Source: Mycobacterium sp. E3251 (lineage in GTDB: Bacteria > Actinomycetota > Actinomycetes > Mycobacteriales > Mycobacteriaceae). From it: a stretch of 58,325 nucleotides of DNA. Shown piece by piece: positions 1 through 7,130 of the stretch; the first letter of the stretch is position 1, and each line of letters starts with the position of its first letter. A model generated the notes under the pieces. The model was given only the letters and a program-made list of their open reading frames with translations, made no database searches and was not told where the DNA came from. Made by a program: the position numbers and the translations under genes. Location of the stretch: assembly GCF_001666835.1 (NCBI RefSeq), contig NZ_LZJF01000182.1:1-58325 (forward strand), read 5' to 3'.

Positions 1-829
1 CGAACGTGTCGATCGCCTTCGCGGCGATCGCCATCCGCGGCGCGATCCGAACCGGCCGGGTGCGGGCGGCGGTCAGCATCCATTCGGCGGCCTCTTCCGA
101 CGTGAGCGCCGGCATGCCCTCGTAGGCCTTCGTCGGCGCGATCATCGGCGTGGCCACCAGCGGGTAGAACAGCGTCGTCGAATGCACGCCCCGGTGGCCC
201 CACTCGGTTTCCACTACGCGGCTGACCGCCGAGAGCGCCGCCTTCGATGCGTTGTAGACCGCGAACAGCGGCGACGCCTCCGACAGCACACCCCACGTGG
301 AGACGTTGATGATGTGGCCATCGCCGCGCTCGAGCATGCCGGGCGCCAGGCCGCGGATCAGCCGCAGCGGCGCGTAGTAGTTGAGCGTGATCGTCCGCTC
401 GACGTCGTGCCAGCGCTCCAGTGACTCGGCCAGCGGCCGGCGGATCGACCGGCCGGCGTTGTTGATCAGGATGTCCACCCCGCCGAGTTGCTTCTCGACG
501 TCGGCGACCAACGCGTCGACGGCGTCCATGTCGGAGACGTCGCACGGCAGGGACAACGCGGTGCCGCCCGCCGTCGTGATCCGTTCCGCGAGCGCGTCGA
601 GCAGTTCCTGCCGGCGGGCGACGACGGCCACCGTCGCGCCCTCACGGGCGAGCAGTTCGGCCGCGGCCTCGCCGATGCCCGACGACGCGCCGGTGAGCAG
701 GATGCGCTTGCCGTTGAGGTCGACCGGCTTGATGGCGGGCCGGTTGATGAGCACCTGCGGGGCCATCGGCGGGCGCATGGTGGCCAGGACCAGCTGATCG
801 GCGATCCGGCGCAGGGGACTCTTGCTCAC
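1..829 (-). CDS. SDR family oxidoreductase, 3' end cut by window edge
   Basis: Partial short-chain dehydrogenase/reductase. It starts at a GTG (829-827), and about 276 codons are visible before the left edge; the stop is outside. The translation shows the Rossmann motif TGASSGIG near residue 37, an NNAG motif and the catalytic YNASK. It therefore probably acts as an NAD(P)H-dependent cytosolic oxidoreductase of unknown substrate. It lies just downstream of menB on the same strand (56 bp gap). This matches the position of Rv0547c in M. tuberculosis, so I infer an orthologue lacking only about 18 C-terminal residues here. No long upstream in-frame extension is needed to complete the fold. Confidence 0.85.
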   Translation of the reverse strand, partial: MSKSPLRRIADQLVLATMRPPMAPQVLINRPAIKPVDLNGKRILLTGASSGIGEAAAELLAREGATVAVVARRQELLDALAERITTAGGTALSLPCDVSDMDAVDALVADVEKQLGGVDILINNAGRSIRRPLAESLERWHDVERTITLNYYAPLRLIRGLAPGMLERGDGHIINVSTWGVLSEASPLFAVYNASKAALSAVSRVVETEWGHRGVHSTTLFYPLVATPMIAPTKAYEGMPALTSEEAAEWMLTAARTRPVRIAPRMAIAAKAIDTF

Positions 830-884
830 GAGGGGAGTCTAGGGGCGCCCTTGAATCCCACGAGCGTCACGCCAGCGTGACTCG

Positions 885-1787
885 CTAGAAGTAGCGGGGG
901 AACCGGCTCCAGTCCGGCGGCCGCTTCTCCAGGAAGGCGTCGCGGCCCTCGACGGCCTCATCGGTCATGTAGGCCAGCCGCGTGGCCTCGCCCGCGAACA
1001 GCTGCTGGCCGACCAGCCCGTCATCGAGCAGGTTGAAGGCGAACTTCAGCATCCGTTGCGCCTGAGGCGATTTGGCGTTGATCTCGGCGGCCCACTCGAT
1101 GCCCGCCTTCTCCAGGTCGGCGTGGTCGATGACCGCGTTGACCGCGCCCATGTGGTGCATCTGCTCGGCGGTGTACGCGCGGCCGAGGAAGAAGATCTCG
1201 CGGGCGAACTTCTGGCCCACCTGGCGCGCCAGGTACGCGCTGCCGTAGCCGCCGTCGAAGCTGCCGACGTCGGCGTCGGTCTGCTTGAACCGGGCGTGCT
1301 CGCGGCTGGCCAGGGTGAGGTCGCAGACCACGTGCAGGCTGTGCCCGCCGCCGGCCGCCCAGCCGTTGACCAGACAGATGACCACCTTGGGCATGAACCG
1401 GATCAGCCGCTGCACCTCCAGGATGTGCAGCCGGCCGGCGCGGGCCGGGTCGACGGTCTCGGCGGTGTCGCCGCTCGCGTACTGGTACCCGCTGCGCCCC
1501 CGGATGCGCTGATCGCCGCCGGAGCAGAACGCCCAGCCGCCGTCCTTGGGCGACGGACCGTTGCCGGTCAGCAGCACCACGCCGACGTCGGGGGACATCC
1601 GCGCGTGGTCGAGCACCCGGTAGAGCTCGTCGACGGTGTGTGGGCGAAACGCGTTGCGCACCTCCGGCCGGTTGAACGCCACCCGCACGGTCGCGTCGGT
1701 GGCGTGGCGGTGGTAGGTGATGTCGGTCAGGTCGTCAAAACCGGCCACGGGCCGCCAGGCCTGGGCGTCAAAGGGATTGTCAGTCAA
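885..1787 (-). CDS. menB: 1,4-dihydroxy-2-naphthoyl-CoA synthase MenB
   Basis: Crotonase-fold enzyme that cyclises O-succinylbenzoyl-CoA to 1,4-dihydroxy-2-naphthoyl-CoA in menaquinone synthesis. The 300-residue product has the oxyanion-hole segments SGGDQ (around residue 91) and NGWAAGGGH (around 146). The catalytic D171 and S176 sit in DADVGSFDGG. It ends in the family-typical WSRFPRYF. The start is a TTG; an AGGAG ten bases upstream (1798-1802) supports it. The protein is about 14 residues shorter at the N-terminus than I remember for M. tuberculosis MenB, and only a poorly conserved tail is lost. It follows the DUF385 gene by 13 bp, so the two are probably co-transcribed. Confidence 0.97.
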   Translation of the reverse strand: MTDNPFDAQAWRPVAGFDDLTDITYHRHATDATVRVAFNRPEVRNAFRPHTVDELYRVLDHARMSPDVGVVLLTGNGPSPKDGGWAFCSGGDQRIRGRSGYQYASGDTAETVDPARAGRLHILEVQRLIRFMPKVVICLVNGWAAGGGHSLHVVCDLTLASREHARFKQTDADVGSFDGGYGSAYLARQVGQKFAREIFFLGRAYTAEQMHHMGAVNAVIDHADLEKAGIEWAAEINAKSPQAQRMLKFAFNLLDDGLVGQQLFAGEATRLAYMTDEAVEGRDAFLEKRPPDWSRFPRYF

Positions 1788-1800
1788 GGCTTTCGAACTC

Positions 1801-2256
1801 CTATAACGGGTCCAGGCGGAACACGGCGCAGCGGCCGGCCAGGGCTTCGAATTCGTCGGGGCGCCCCTCAGTGACGAGCCCGGCCCGCTTCATGAAGCCG
1901 ACGCCCGTCGGCACCTCGGTTGGGAAGAGTCGCAGGATCGGGCGCGCGTCGTCGGCGGACAGCTCGGCCATCCGTACCCGCTGGGCGTGACGACCACGCG
2001 CGATTGTGGCCTCGCCGGCGGCCCGCACGTTGGCCACCCAGTCGGCGCCGGGGAACCCGGCTACGACGTACTGCCGGCCGTCGACGGTCATGGGGGTCAC
2101 CGGGGTCGAGCGTGGCGCGCCGGACCTGCGGCCGGGCGCCGTCAGCACGACGGGGCTCTCGCCGCCGAAACTCATTCCCAGCCGCGACATCTGGATGAAG
2201 ACCTTGTTGGCCGGCTTCAGCCACCACGGCGGTTTGATCGGTTTGCCGCTTCCCAT
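1801..2256 (-). CDS. DUF385 / deazaflavin-dependent nitroreductase-family protein
   Basis: A 151-residue protein of the F420-dependent Ddn-like split-barrel family (nitroreductase/DUF385). Recognisable features are the core LTAPGRRSGAPRSTPVTPM (residues 39-57) followed by YVVAGFPGADWVANVRA, the usual cofactor-binding half of this family, at normal length. Members reduce quinones, aflatoxins or nitro-drugs with F420H2; the substrate here is unknown. It sits 13 bp upstream of menB in the same orientation, which makes a quinone-related role tempting but unproven. M. tuberculosis has vapBC3 rather than this gene next to menB. The ATG at 2256 is the only start giving a full domain. Confidence 0.85.
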   Translation of the reverse strand: MGSGKPIKPPWWLKPANKVFIQMSRLGMSFGGESPVVLTAPGRRSGAPRSTPVTPMTVDGRQYVVAGFPGADWVANVRAAGEATIARGRHAQRVRMAELSADDARPILRLFPTEVPTGVGFMKRAGLVTEGRPDEFEALAGRCAVFRLDPL

Positions 2257-2290
2257 AGGCAGCGACGTTACCTCGCGGCCATTTAGGCGC

Positions 2291-2346
2291 CGAATGTGAA
2301 GTTAGTTTCACACTCGGACGCGAACGTGAAACTAACTTCACGCTCG
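2291..2346. repeat. Intergenic inverted repeat, copy 1
   Basis: Two 16-bp arms are perfect reverse complements: GTGAAGTTAGTTTCAC at 2296-2311 and GTGAAACTAACTTCAC at 2326-2341. They are separated by 14 bases, and similar flanks extend the pairing to 26 bases per arm with four mismatches. Each arm is also partly self-complementary. The element lies between the aldo/keto reductase stop and the DUF385 start. A related element occurs at 3871-3923, so this is a dispersed repeat; a transcription-termination or RNA-processing role is possible. Confidence 0.8.
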
Positions 2347-3240
2347 ACGCAGCGCACTTGCGCCGATGGCGTCCAGCCGTTCCAGCGCCTCGGGATCCAG
2401 GGTGACGTCGCCCGCGCCGAGGTTTTCCTCGAGGTGCCCGACGGATCGGGTGCCCGGGATCAGCAGCGCGTTCGGCGCGTGGGACAGCAGCCAGGACAGG
2501 CCCACCTGGGCGCCGGTGACCCCGAGCCGGCCGGCGATCTCGGCCACCACCGGATGGTCGGCGACCTTCGGGAAACCGGGAAACGACGATCCCAGCGGGA
2601 AGTAGGGCACCCACGCGACACCCGCTGCGGCGCAGAGCTGCAACGTGTCCTCCTGCGAGCGGTCCAGCGCGCTGTAAGCGTTCTGTACGCAGACGATGCC
2701 CGCCGGCAGCGCGCGCCGCACCACGTCCACCGGCACGGCGCTGATGCCGATCGCGCCGATCTTGCCCTCGTCGCGCAGCGCGATCATCTCGGCGAGCTGG
2801 TCGTCGACGTCCACCTGCTGATCGCCCTCGGCGGCCACGCCGGGGCCGAGGTCCATGCGCCGCAGGTTGACCACCGGGACGCAGTCCAGGCCGAGCTGAC
2901 GCAGGTCGTCCTCGACTGCGGCGCGCAGCTCGGCGGGCTTTTGCGCCGCCGCCAGCGGCATGGGCTGTTCGCCGGTGAAGCGCGCGCCGACCTTGCTGAC
3001 GATGACGAGGTCGTCGGCGTAGGGGAACAGCGCCGCCCGGATCCGTCGGTTAACCTCGCCCGGGCCGTAGAACGACGCCGTGTCGACGTGGTTGACCCCG
3101 AGCTCGACCGCGCGGCGCAGCACCGCGGCCGCGTCCTCGACGGATGGGGCCTCGAACAACTGCATTGCGCCGTAGCCGATGCGCGCGACGGTCGACCCGC
3201 CGATGCTGCCGTGACCGCCGGGCCGTGGTGTGTCCGTCAT
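2338..3240 (-). CDS. Aldo/keto reductase family oxidoreductase
   Basis: A 300-residue NADPH-dependent aldo/keto reductase. The barrel begins with the GYGAMQLF segment. The catalytic Asp and Tyr lie in VNHVDTASFYGPGEVNRRI, Lys in IVSKVG, and the cofactor end in LLIPGTRSVGHLEENLGA. I chose the ATG at 3240, preceded by GGGAG seven bases upstream, rather than the longer open frame, because the upstream part overlaps the divergent TetR gene and has no family sequence. It is transcribed away from that TetR gene across two matching palindromes, so it is probably the repressor's target. The last codons run into the intergenic repeat at 2291-2346. The substrate is unknown. Confidence 0.88.
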   Translation of the reverse strand: MTDTPRPGGHGSIGGSTVARIGYGAMQLFEAPSVEDAAAVLRRAVELGVNHVDTASFYGPGEVNRRIRAALFPYADDLVIVSKVGARFTGEQPMPLAAAQKPAELRAAVEDDLRQLGLDCVPVVNLRRMDLGPGVAAEGDQQVDVDDQLAEMIALRDEGKIGAIGISAVPVDVVRRALPAGIVCVQNAYSALDRSQEDTLQLCAAAGVAWVPYFPLGSSFPGFPKVADHPVVAEIAGRLGVTGAQVGLSWLLSHAPNALLIPGTRSVGHLEENLGAGDVTLDPEALERLDAIGASALRRA

Positions 3241-3272
3241 GAGTGCTCCCTCGTGCCACACTGGAGAAGATG

Positions 3273-3321
3273 CGGAGGGTCCTCCGCTTATTTGAGCGTA
3301 GCAGAAACGGAGGAGCCTCCG
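3273..3321. promoter_or_regulatory. Paired operator sites between AKR and TetR genes
   Basis: The perfect palindromes CGGAGGGTCCTCCG (3273-3286) and CGGAGGAGCCTCCG (3308-3321) share the pattern CGGAGG-N2-CCTCCG, and both are followed by CTT. Their centres are 35 bp apart. The second ends one base before the TTG start of the TetR gene, so binding there would block its own expression, while the first lies in the divergent aldo/keto reductase leader. That both are bound by the adjacent TetR protein is an inference. Confidence 0.75.
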
Positions 3322-3322
3322 C

Positions 3323-3871
3323 TTGGCCGAGATCCGATCGGACGCGCGCCGGAATCGTGAGCGCCTGCTCGAGGCGGCGACGGCGGCGTTTGCCACCGCC
3401 GACGGGCGACCGGTGTCGCTGGAGGCCATCGCGCGCGAGGCCGGCGTCGGGATCGGCACGCTGTACCGCCATTTCCCGAATCGGGAGGCGCTCGTCGAGG
3501 CGGTCTATCGCGCCGAGCTCGCCGAAGTGGCCGCGGCGGCCGAACGGCTGCTCAAGCGCCAGCCGCCCGAGACGGCGTTGCGCCGCTGGATGGACCGCTA
3601 CGCGTCATTCGTGGCCGCCAAGCGTGGGATGGCGGAGTCGTTGCAGGCGATCTTCGCCTCCGGCGCAATGCAGGCCAACCAGACTCGGGACAGCATCGTC
3701 GGCGCGGTCGACCTGCTGTTGCGGGCCGGCGCCGAGGACGGCAGCCTGCGCGCCGACGTGCAGGCCGACGATGTGGTGTCCAGCCTGATTGGCATCTTCC
3801 TGGCCAGCGGTTCGCCCGAGCAGACGGGCCGCATGCTCGACCTGCTCGTCGCGGGCATCGCCGCCCGCTGA
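3323..3871 (+). CDS. TetR/AcrR family transcriptional regulator
   Basis: A 182-residue TetR-type repressor. The N-terminal helix-turn-helix (about residues 8-55) contains the classic VSLEAIAREAGVGIGTLYRH segment followed by FPNREALVEAVY. The remainder is the variable ligand-binding/dimerisation domain. The start is TTG at 3323, immediately after an operator-like palindrome, with little room for a leader, so translation may be leaderless. It is divergent from the aldo/keto reductase gene and convergent with fadD8. Two identical-pattern palindromes in the divergent region suggest autoregulation plus control of the reductase. The ligand is unknown. Confidence 0.92.
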   Translation: MAEIRSDARRNRERLLEAATAAFATADGRPVSLEAIAREAGVGIGTLYRHFPNREALVEAVYRAELAEVAAAAERLLKRQPPETALRRWMDRYASFVAAKRGMAESLQAIFASGAMQANQTRDSIVGAVDLLLRAGAEDGSLRADVQADDVVSSLIGIFLASGSPEQTGRMLDLLVAGIAAR

Positions 3872-3923
3872 CGTCGAGCTGGTTTCACGCTCGACCTCGA
3901 ACGTGAAGCTAACTCCACACTCG
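3871..3923. repeat. Intergenic inverted repeat, copy 2, between convergent genes
   Basis: This is a second, more diverged copy of the element at 2291-2346. One degenerate unit overlaps the TetR stop (about 3871-3893) and a better unit spans 3898-3923, with the core GTGAAGCTAACTCCAC. It lies exactly between the convergent TetR and fadD8 stops, so it is well placed to act as a bidirectional terminator. No T-run follows, so it is not a canonical intrinsic terminator. Confidence 0.65.
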
Positions 3924-3934
3924 GCGACACAAAC

Positions 3935-5536
3935 TCAGCCGACGGCGCGGTCGGCGCCCTCCCAGAACTGGGCGCGCACGGCCTTCTTGTCGGGCTTGCC
4001 CAGCGCTGTCACCGGCACCGACTCGACGACGATCACCTGCTTGGGCGATTGCACCGAACCCTTGCGCTCCTTGACCGCGGACTGGATCTCGACGGTCACC
4101 CGCGCCACCGACTCCTCGTCGGAGGGGTGGTCGGGCCGCAGCACGATCACCGCGGTGACGGCCTCGCCCCACTTCTCGTCGGGCGTGCCAATCACGCACA
4201 CCTGCGCGACGGCCGGGTGCTCGGCGACGACGTCCTCGACCTCACGCGGGAACACGTTGAACCCGCCGGTGACGATCATGTCCTTGACCCGGTCGACGAT
4301 GAACCAGAAGCCGTCCTCGTCCTCGCGGGCCATGTCACCGGTGTGCAGCCAGCCGTCCTTGAACGTCTTGGCGGTCTCCTCCGGCAAGTTCCAGTACCCG
4401 CCGCTCAAAAGCGGCCCGGACACGCAGATCTCGCCGACCTCACCCTGCGGCACCGGCTTGCCGTCGGCGCCCAGCAGCGCCGTGCGGGCGAACAGGGTGG
4501 GCCGCCCGCAGGAGGTGAGCCGCTTCTCGTCGTGGTCCTTCTTGGCCAGATACGAGATCACCATCGGGGCCTCGGACTGCCCGTAGTACTGGGCGAAGAT
4601 CGGTCCGAAGCGGCGGATGGCCTCGGCCAACCGCACCGGGTTCATCGCCGAGGCGCCGTAATAGACGGTTTCCAGCGAGGACAGGTCCCGGGTGTGCGAA
4701 TCCGGGTGGTCCATCAGCGCGTAAATCATCGACGGCACGAGCATGGTCGCGGTGATCTTCTGCTCCTCGATGACCCGCAGCACCTCGGCCGGATCGAACT
4801 TGGTCAGCACGACCAGCTCGCCACCCTTGATGATCGTCGGCACGAAAAACGCCGCCCCCGCATGCGACAACGGGGTGCACATCAAGAAGCGCGGGTTCTC
4901 CGGCCACTCCCATTCGGCGAGCTGAATCGTGGTCATGGTGGTGATCGACTGCGCGGTTCCCAGCACACCCTTGGGCTTGCCGGTGGTGCCGCCGGTGTAG
5001 GCCATGCCGCCGATGTGGTCGGGCGGAAGGTCGGCCGCCACCAACGGCTTCGGCGGATACTTCGCCGCCTCGGCCACCAGGTCCACCGCGGAATCGCCGA
5101 GCGCCTCGGGGACCGGCCCGATGGTCAGGATCTGCTTGAGGCCGGGCACCTTCTCCAGCAGGCCGAGCGCCCGCTCGACGAACATCGGGTTCGGGTCGAT
5201 GATCAGCGACGTCACGCCGGCGTCGCCCAGGACGTAGGCGTGGTCGTCAAGGGAGCCCAGCGGGTGCAGGGCCACCCGCCGGTAGCCCTGCGTCTGGCCG
5301 GCGCCGATGATCATCAGCACCTCGGGCCGGTTCAGCGACAGCAGCCCGACGGTCGCGCCGGTGCCCGCACCGAGCGCCTCGAACGCCTGGATGTATTGGC
5401 TGATGCGCTCGGCGAGCTGACCGCCGGTCAGCGTGGTGTCGCCGAGATGCAGCACCGGCTTGTCCTTGTTGCGCTTGAGCGCACCGACGGTCAGGTGTCC
5501 GGAATGAATGGGATGGCGCAGCAGCTCGTCACTCAT
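3935..5536 (-). CDS. fadD8: Acyl-CoA synthetase FadD8
   Basis: A 533-residue ANL-superfamily enzyme that activates a carboxylic acid with ATP and transfers it to CoA. The P-loop-like motif YTGGTTGKPKG lies near residue 179. Further motifs are YYGQSEAPM (A5), TGDMAREDEDGFWFIVDR (A7/A8 hinge) and a C-terminal catalytic Lys in ALGKPDKKAVR. No FAAL-type insertion is evident, so CoA ligation is expected. Gene position matches Rv0551c (FadD8) of M. tuberculosis. A perfect KstR-pattern palindrome (5548-5561) ends only 12 bp before the ATG, which would tie expression to sterol catabolism if functional. The true substrate is unknown. Confidence 0.93.
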   Translation of the reverse strand: MSDELLRHPIHSGHLTVGALKRNKDKPVLHLGDTTLTGGQLAERISQYIQAFEALGAGTGATVGLLSLNRPEVLMIIGAGQTQGYRRVALHPLGSLDDHAYVLGDAGVTSLIIDPNPMFVERALGLLEKVPGLKQILTIGPVPEALGDSAVDLVAEAAKYPPKPLVAADLPPDHIGGMAYTGGTTGKPKGVLGTAQSITTMTTIQLAEWEWPENPRFLMCTPLSHAGAAFFVPTIIKGGELVVLTKFDPAEVLRVIEEQKITATMLVPSMIYALMDHPDSHTRDLSSLETVYYGASAMNPVRLAEAIRRFGPIFAQYYGQSEAPMVISYLAKKDHDEKRLTSCGRPTLFARTALLGADGKPVPQGEVGEICVSGPLLSGGYWNLPEETAKTFKDGWLHTGDMAREDEDGFWFIVDRVKDMIVTGGFNVFPREVEDVVAEHPAVAQVCVIGTPDEKWGEAVTAVIVLRPDHPSDEESVARVTVEIQSAVKERKGSVQSPKQVIVVESVPVTALGKPDKKAVRAQFWEGADRAVG

Positions 5537-5547
5537 GTGGCCAAGAC

Positions 5548-5561
5548 TAGAACGTGTTGCA
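5548..5561. promoter_or_regulatory. KstR-like operator upstream of fadD8
   Basis: TAGAACGTGTTGCA matches the published KstR operator pattern T-N2-AAC-N2-GTT-N2-A at all eight fixed positions. It lies 12-25 bp upstream of the fadD8 start codon, a position where repressor binding would block transcription or initiation. KstR is the TetR-type repressor of cholesterol catabolism in mycobacteria. Assignment of the site to KstR is an inference from the motif alone. Confidence 0.6.
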
Positions 5562-5593
5562 GTTTTAGTCAGCCACCCCCTCGAAAGAGACGC

Positions 5594-6217
5594 CTAGGGG
5601 TCGGGCTGGGCAAGTATGCGCTGCCACCGTTGTCGTCCCCTTGCCGTGAGGCCGACGTCGCGGGTGTCGGGCCACTCCTCGATTTCCGCGATTGTCTGTT
5701 CGCACCATGCGATGACATTTCGGTAGAACTCGGCGATGAACGTCGCCTCGGGTTCCACGAGGTGAAGCCGCTCCGGAAAGGGTCCACCCGTGTGCAGGAG
5801 CTCTTCGATGAGCGCCTTGCCCTTGGCATGCATCTCGCGCGCCTCGCGGGCGGTGGCTTCGAGTGACTCGCGCAGGTCGTGCTTTGTTGCCTGGTCTCCG
5901 AGAAACAGCCGGAGGAATCCCTCCGCTTCGACCACCGGCACGGCCGGCTGGGTGCCGAACCAGTCCTCAAGTGCCGCACGGCCTTCCGGGGTGATGGTGT
6001 ACCGAGTGCGTTGACGGCGACGGCCCTCGACTGTCTCGGCGCTGGCGTGACCGCGCTCGACGAGCCGCTTGAGCTCCGCGTACAGGTGAGCCTCCGACCG
6101 CGGCCAAAAGAAGTGCACGCCGCGTTTGATCTGGGCGACGATCTCGTACGCCGTCCACGATCTGATGCCGAGCAGACCGAGAAGCGCGAAAGATGTCGTG
6201 GTGGGTTTCGAGGCCAT
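5594..6217 (-). CDS. PadR family transcriptional regulator
   Basis: A 207-residue PadR-type winged-helix regulator. The N-terminal DNA-binding domain (about residues 8-85) shows the family pattern FALLGLLGIRSWTAYEI, then WPRSEAHLYAELKRLVERG and YTITPEGRAALEDW. A C-terminal helical dimerisation segment follows (Vir_reg-like, to about residue 190). I use the ATG at 6217 because the longer frame runs through the divergent promoter and lacks domain sequence. It is divergent from a mycothiol-dependent-enzyme-like gene across two ACTC-N7-GAGT sites, so it probably represses both genes. The effector is unknown. Confidence 0.92.
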   Translation of the reverse strand: MASKPTTTSFALLGLLGIRSWTAYEIVAQIKRGVHFFWPRSEAHLYAELKRLVERGHASAETVEGRRRQRTRYTITPEGRAALEDWFGTQPAVPVVEAEGFLRLFLGDQATKHDLRESLEATAREAREMHAKGKALIEELLHTGGPFPERLHLVEPEATFIAEFYRNVIAWCEQTIAEIEEWPDTRDVGLTARGRQRWQRILAQPDP

Positions 6218-6220
6218 CCC

Positions 6221-6264
6221 TTGACAATACTCAATCCTGGAGTAACTTAACTCCAAACTGGAGT
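6221..6264 (+). promoter_or_regulatory. Divergent promoter with two PadR-type operators
   Basis: TTGACA (6221-6226) and TAACTT (6243-6248), spaced by 16 bases, form a plausible -35/-10 pair for the rightward gene. Two 15-bp sites of the form ACTC-N7-GAGT overlap it: 6229-6243 and 6250-6264 (the latter, ACTCCAAACTGGAGT, is a perfect dyad). Their centres are 21 bp apart, two helical turns, so two dimers could bind the same face of the DNA. Control by the adjacent PadR protein is inferred. Confidence 0.7.
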
Positions 6265-6278
6265 ATTGGAGGTGCAGG

Positions 6279-7103
6279 ATGAACGACACCGACCACGTCG
6301 CGCTTGTCGACACCACCCGGGACGAACTGAGGGATCGCATCGGGCGGGCGCGGGACCGCTTCGACCGGTTGATCCGCACCGCCGACCCGCATGCCCCCGT
6401 TCCCGGCTTGGACTGGACTGTTCAGCAGGTCGTCGCTCACGTGCTATCAGTCGCGCACCGCTACCAGGCGTTTGCTGAAGGACGGGACTTCCGCCGCGCC
6501 GCCTACCCGCGCGAATTGGACGAAATCAACCGCGCCGAGCTCGACGAGTTGTTGGCGCCGGTCGGCGAAATCGCCGACCAGATCAGCGATCTCGCCCCCG
6601 TCATGGACGCGTTCTTCGATACTTGCTCGAACGACCTTGTGTACGAGGCCCATTGCGGCGCCTTCGCGGACGGCATCACGCTGCAGACGAACTGGCTCGG
6701 TGAGTTGATCCTCCACGGGCGGGACGTCGCGCGGGCGACCAGGACGCCGTGGGAGGTTGAGGAACGCGACATGCTGCTCATCGCACGCGGTCTCATGCAG
6801 CTTGGCGAGGGGCCGGGATACGTGCGCGCGGGGTTGCCCGCCGGCACCGATGTCTGTGTCGCCTTCAAGCTCCCCGGTGCGCGCCCTTATGTGATCCGTA
6901 TTCACGACGGTGCCGCGGAAATGCGCGAGCGCCGGCCCGCGGATCGCCCCGACGCCGTGCTCAGGATGCCCGCTTCGACATTGTGCGACATGCTCTACCA
7001 GCGCATCGGTCCGCTGACCGCTGCTCGCAGGGGCCTGATGATCGTCGGCGGGCGCCGGCCGTGGAAGGCACTCAAGCTGCAGTCCTGTTTCGAACGCCTC
7101 TGA
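6279..7103 (+). CDS. Maleylpyruvate isomerase-family, mycothiol-dependent enzyme-like protein
   Basis: A 274-residue protein with an N-terminal DinB-like four-helix region of the mycothiol-dependent maleylpyruvate isomerase family. Its likely metal-binding histidines are in VVAHVLSVAHRY (near residue 55) and GELILHGRDVA (near 148). A C-terminal SCP2-like half (about 190-274) follows. Family members use mycothiol for isomerisation or detoxification; the substrate here is unknown. The start is ATG 6279 with GGAGG six bases upstream. It is divergent from the PadR regulator and lies directly downstream of the dual operator, so it is probably a PadR-controlled stress or xenobiotic response gene. 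Confidence 0.8.
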   Translation: MNDTDHVALVDTTRDELRDRIGRARDRFDRLIRTADPHAPVPGLDWTVQQVVAHVLSVAHRYQAFAEGRDFRRAAYPRELDEINRAELDELLAPVGEIADQISDLAPVMDAFFDTCSNDLVYEAHCGAFADGITLQTNWLGELILHGRDVARATRTPWEVEERDMLLIARGLMQLGEGPGYVRAGLPAGTDVCVAFKLPGARPYVIRIHDGAAEMRERRPADRPDAVLRMPASTLCDMLYQRIGPLTAARRGLMIVGGRRPWKALKLQSCFERL

Positions 7104-7130
7104 CACCCCGGAGCACTAGCATCCCTGCAC

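Noticed and set aside
3241..3459. N-terminal extension of the aldo/keto reductase to 3459
   Set aside because: It overlaps the TetR coding start and both operators. The ATG at 3240 has a ribosome site.
4049..5866. 605-codon plus-strand frame over fadD8 and the PadR gene
   Set aside because: It spans two real minus-strand genes and their intergenic region and has no recognisable domain.
6218..6379. N-terminal extension of the PadR protein to 6379
   Set aside because: It would cross the dual operator and divergent promoter, and it lacks family sequence.
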